Source: JAGQTE01 sp964648005 | GTDB lineage: Bacteria > Actinomycetota > Acidimicrobiia > Acidimicrobiales > Acidimicrobilacustridaceae | Direction: 5' to 3' | DNA length: 7,362 nucleotides | NCBI GenBank assembly: GCA_964648005.1 | Contig: CAZYKR010000224.1 | Span: forward strand, 1-7,362 | In this document: positions 4,638 through 7,362 of the stretch, in pieces | Layout: every line of letters starts with the position of its first letter | Numbering within the stretch: position 1 is the first letter of the stretch | Position numbers and translations under genes: made by a program | Notes under the pieces: model-generated | Databases searched by the model: none | What the model was told of the DNA's origin: nothing | What the model saw: only the letters and a program-made list of their open reading frames with translations

Positions 4638-7229
4638 ATGATGCGCACGATCACCCTGCGGGGCCTGCGGGCTCACCCCGTTCGCTTCGTGGCGACGATG
4701 CTCGCCGTGATCGTGGCAACCGGGTTCCTGGCCACGGCCCTGATCCTGCGCGACTCGGTCGCCTCGACCATCGAGGCCAACACGGTGGCGGGGCTTGCCA
4801 ACGTCGACGTCGCCGTGCAGGTCGATCCGCAGGCAGCCGAGGACACGCTGCTGCAGCAGCCCATCGTGCGCCCGAGCGCACTCGAGACCGTGCGCGCCAC
4901 CGACGGCGTCGCTGAGGCCGACGGCACGCTCAGCGGGTCGCTGGCCGTGCTCGGCGGGACGAAGCTGCGCGCGATGGGGTATCGGATGATCGCCCCCGAA
5001 GCGCTCAACCCCTTCCAGGTGGTCGACGGGCGGTTCCCCGAGGCGACGGGTGAGGTCGCCGTCGATGCCGAGACGGGGACCGAGATCGGCGCGCGCACCG
5101 GGAGCGGTGGCTCGGGCGTGGGTGCGTCGGTGCCGCTCGCCACCGCCGTCGGGGAGCGGCAGGCGACCGTGGTGGGCGTCGTGCGCTTCGGCGAGGTGCC
5201 CCGCCGCGATGGGCAGCCGAACATCGTCGTGAGCGACGCCGATGCCTTCAGCTGGCTCAGCGGCGGCACCGAGGGCTTCTCGTCGGTGCTCGCCACCACC
5301 GAGCCCGACGCCTCGCCGGACACCGTGGCGGCCGCTGTGCAGCGCGAGCTCGACGCGCAGCCCCAAGATGTCCGGCTGCAGGTGCTGACCGGTGACGCGT
5401 ATCGCGCCCAGCAGGCCGGTGACGCCGCCGGCATCGCCGACGCCATCGGCACGGCGCTGCAGATCTTCGCCTACGTGGCGCTGTTCGTCGGGATCTTCAT
5501 CGTCTACAACACGTTCACGATCGTGGTCACGCAGCGCCAGCGTGAGCTGGCCCTCCTGCGAGCCATCGGCGCCGAAGGGCGACAGGTGCGCCGGGCGGTG
5601 CAGCTCGAGGCGCTCGTCGTCGGCATCGTGGCCAGCGTCATCGGCTACCTGCTCGGCATCGCCGTCGTGTTCGTGGTGGCAACCGCCTTCCCCGGCCTGC
5701 TGTCGCTCGGTGCGAGCGATCAGGTGTCGCTGACCCTCGGCGTCGGCGGCGTGATTCAGGTGATGCTCTCGGGGCTGATCGTGACGTTGGTGTCTTCGCT
5801 CATCCCGGCGTTTCGCGCCGCGCGCATCAGCCCGATGGAGGCGATGCGCTCGACCGCGGCCGAGGGCAAGCGGGCCAGTCGACCCCGGGTGCTCGCCGGG
5901 CTGGTCTTCGGCGTCATCGGCGTGCTGAGCATGTTGGCGGCGGTCGCCACCAAGCAGGGCTTCATGCTGGCGCCGGGTCCCTTCCTGCTGTTCCTGGCGG
6001 CGGTGCTGTTGGGCCCGGTGATCATCTCGGGGTGGTCGACCCTGTTGCAGCGCCTCGCCCGCCGCGGCAACCGTCCGACGGCGTCGATCGCCTCGGCGAA
6101 CCTGGCTCGCAGCCCCCGCCGAGCGGCCACGACGGCGAACGCGCTCGTCATCGGCGTGTTTCTCGTGGTGTTCGCCACGGCCGCCGGTGGCGCCATCCGT
6201 GACTGGGCCGTGGCGCAGATCGAGTCGTTCGGCGGCGCCGACCTGCTCGTCGGCACGACCAGCGCCGAGCTCGACGCTGGGCTGATCGACGAGATCGCCG
6301 CGGTGCCGGGGGTCAACCGCGCCGCGCCCGTGTACTTCGGGTTCGCCAACGTCGAGATCCCGGTGGAGCCCGGTCAGGACGGCGGGCTCGGCGGTCCGGA
6401 GGCGGGTGAGCCGCTCCCCATGTTCCTGACCGGTGTGTCGCTGCCCGACGACGCCGCGGCGATCGACCTCAAGGTCGACCAAGGCTCGCTCGACCTGGGT
6501 CCGAACGAGCTGGCGTTGATGGGTGCGTTCACCGAGTTCAGCGGGCTGAGCCTCGGAGACACGGTCACCGTCGTCTACGCCGACGGGAGCCGCCATGACT
6601 TCACGATCGGGGCGCTCACCGAGAGCAACCTGTTCGCCATCGCCACGGTCGACACCAGCGTCGTGCGCGAGGCGGCGCCCGACCTGCGCCCCGCCAACCT
6701 GGCCCTCGAGGTCGAGCCCGGCCAGGTGCCCGAGGTGCAGGCCGAGGTCGAGCGCTTGATCGAGCCGTACAGCACGGTCGAGGTGCTCCCCGGCAACGCT
6801 TTCGCCTCGTTCTTCAAGGACTTCTTCAACGCCATCATCTCGGCCGTCAACGGTCTGCTGGCCATCGCGGTCGTCGTCGCCGTGTTCGGCATCGTGAACA
6901 CGCTGCTGCTCGCCGTGGTCGAACGCACCCGTGAGCTCGGCCTGCTGCGGGCGGTCGGCATGGGGCGCAGCCAGGTGCGGGCCACCATCCGCATCGAGGC
7001 GGTGCTGATCAGCGTCGTCGGCACGGTCGTCGGGATGGTGTGCGGCCTGTTCGTGGCGTGGGCGGTGACGATCGTGATCCTCGCCGACGATGGCGGTGGC
7101 TTCACCTTCCCCGGGCGTGAGCTGGCGCTGATCGCCGTGCTCGGCGTGCTCGTCGGGCTGTTCGCCTCGCTCATCCCGGCGCACCGCGCCGCCAAGTTGG
7201 GCATCCTGGAGTCCATCGCCTACGAGTGA
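4638..7229 (+). CDS. ABC transporter permease with two FtsX/MacB-type domains
   Basis: An 863-residue inner-membrane protein. Such permeases pair with an ATPase and act in lipoprotein or lipid handling, drug or peptide efflux, or envelope signalling; the cargo is not evident here. Likely membrane segments are about 16-38, 271-297, 325-350, 368-393, 418-438, 445-466, 501-520, 733-760, 788-814 and 828-848, ten in all. Two large extracytoplasmic regions lie at 39-265 and 521-730, the MacB-like parts. Each FtsX domain carries its hallmark cytoplasmic stretch: RQRELALLRAIGAEGRQVRR (300-319) and RTRELGLLRAVGMGRSQVRA (763-782). Each ends alike, with SLIPAFRAARISPMEAMR (387-404) and SLIPAHRAAKLGILESI (845-861). 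The halves look like an internal duplication, and full length is normal for the actinobacterial two-domain type. ATGATG offers starts at 4638 and 4641; the first is used. No ATP-binding subunit is encoded in this window. The next gene starts 10 bp after the stop. Confidence 0.95.
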   Translation: MMRTITLRGLRAHPVRFVATMLAVIVATGFLATALILRDSVASTIEANTVAGLANVDVAVQVDPQAAEDTLLQQPIVRPSALETVRATDGVAEADGTLSGSLAVLGGTKLRAMGYRMIAPEALNPFQVVDGRFPEATGEVAVDAETGTEIGARTGSGGSGVGASVPLATAVGERQATVVGVVRFGEVPRRDGQPNIVVSDADAFSWLSGGTEGFSSVLATTEPDASPDTVAAAVQRELDAQPQDVRLQVLTGDAYRAQQAGDAAGIADAIGTALQIFAYVALFVGIFIVYNTFTIVVTQRQRELALLRAIGAEGRQVRRAVQLEALVVGIVASVIGYLLGIAVVFVVATAFPGLLSLGASDQVSLTLGVGGVIQVMLSGLIVTLVSSLIPAFRAARISPMEAMRSTAAEGKRASRPRVLAGLVFGVIGVLSMLAAVATKQGFMLAPGPFLLFLAAVLLGPVIISGWSTLLQRLARRGNRPTASIASANLARSPRRAATTANALVIGVFLVVFATAAGGAIRDWAVAQIESFGGADLLVGTTSAELDAGLIDEIAAVPGVNRAAPVYFGFANVEIPVEPGQDGGLGGPEAGEPLPMFLTGVSLPDDAAAIDLKVDQGSLDLGPNELALMGAFTEFSGLSLGDTVTVVYADGSRHDFTIGALTESNLFAIATVDTSVVREAAPDLRPANLALEVEPGQVPEVQAEVERLIEPYSTVEVLPGNAFASFFKDFFNAIISAVNGLLAIAVVVAVFGIVNTLLLAVVERTRELGLLRAVGMGRSQVRATIRIEAVLISVVGTVVGMVCGLFVAWAVTIVILADDGGGFTFPGRELALIAVLGVLVGLFASLIPAHRAAKLGILESIAYE

Positions 7230-7233
7230 GGAG
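7228..7233 (+). promoter_or_regulatory. Ribosome binding site of the gene after the permease
   Basis: GAGGAG overlaps the permease stop codon (TGA 7227-7229) and lies 6 nt before ATG 7240. This is the best ribosome binding site in the window. It contrasts with the short-leader starts of the PAC2, acetyltransferase and permease genes, as expected for an internal gene of an operon. Confidence 0.75.
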
Positions 7234-7239
7234 CGGGCC

Positions 7240-7362
7240 ATGGGAGGTTCGGGGTGGTGGTGCGCCACGGCGTACCAGCCGGAGTTGGCGGACGCCTTGA
7301 CGGCGGCGCGCCAAGCGGTCTTCGAGGCGGGCGCCTACGAGCACGGGTGGGATCTGCTGCCC
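7240..7362 (+). CDS. Hypothetical protein, N-terminal 41 residues only
   Basis: Open from ATG 7240 to the right edge without a stop, with a strong GAGGAG ribosome binding site. The visible peptide starts MGGSGWWCATAYQPELADAL and continues with a charged, probably helical stretch (LTAARQAVFEAG) and AYEHGWDLLP. There is no signal peptide or membrane segment so far. The pattern of tryptophans, then A-Y-Q, an alanine/leucine helix with R-Q-x-V-F and G-x-Y resembles small uncharacterised actinobacterial proteins I have an impression of, but I cannot name the family. It begins 10 bp after the permease stop, so it is probably co-transcribed and translationally coupled. It is not recognisably an ABC ATPase: no Walker A appears in the 41 residues, though that motif normally lies near residue 40, so this is weak evidence. 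Confidence 0.75.
   Translation, partial: MGGSGWWCATAYQPELADALTAARQAVFEAGAYEHGWDLLP

Noticed and set aside
4389..7268. Very long open frame of 959 codons on the minus strand, opposite the permease gene
   Set aside because: Its translation is dominated by His, Asp, Arg and Gly without any domain, hydrophobic core or ribosome binding site. Such frames arise opposite genes with strong G/C at third positions. The plus-strand permease has clear membrane segments and family motifs.

Overview
This window is a very GC-rich (about 70% by eye), gene-dense stretch of a chromosome from an actinobacterium. The actinobacterial call rests on four things seen together: strong third-position G/C bias, a PAC2-family protein of the actinobacterial type, genes whose start codon lies only 7-9 nt after a TANNNT -10 box (near-leaderless transcription), and a secreted protein built from roughly 118-125 residue repeats containing SNLNLPAG and VVGWY. 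Repeats of that kind are familiar from Acidimicrobiia (Iamia-like bacteria) and relatives. The class-level placement is inference, not proof.

Layout. Positions 1-1421 (minus) hold the N-terminal 473 residues of a secreted repeat protein whose C-terminus lies beyond the left edge. It diverges from an amidase-signature hydrolase at 1519-2997 (plus), which has an intact Lys/Ser/Ser catalytic triad. The amidase converges on a PAC2-family protein at 3048-3935 (minus). That gene diverges from a GNAT acetyltransferase at 4004-4540 (plus), and the two short-leader promoters appear to overlap at their -35 elements. After a 97-bp gap with a GC hairpin comes an 863-residue ABC-transporter permease with two FtsX/MacB-type domains (4638-7229, plus). 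It is followed 10 bp later by the start of a further gene (7240 to the right edge), probably in the same transcript.

How the genes work together. Apart from the permease and its coupled downstream gene, nothing here looks like a multi-gene pathway. The window reads as separate transcription units: a cell-surface/secreted protein, a lone hydrolase, a divergent cytosolic pair and an exporter-type permease without its ATPase. I found no RNA genes, CRISPR, transposase, integrase or attachment site. I see no clear new defence or metabolic system. The items most worth a second look are the overlapping divergent PAC2/GNAT promoters, the shortened N-terminal domain of the secreted protein, and the permease without an ATPase.
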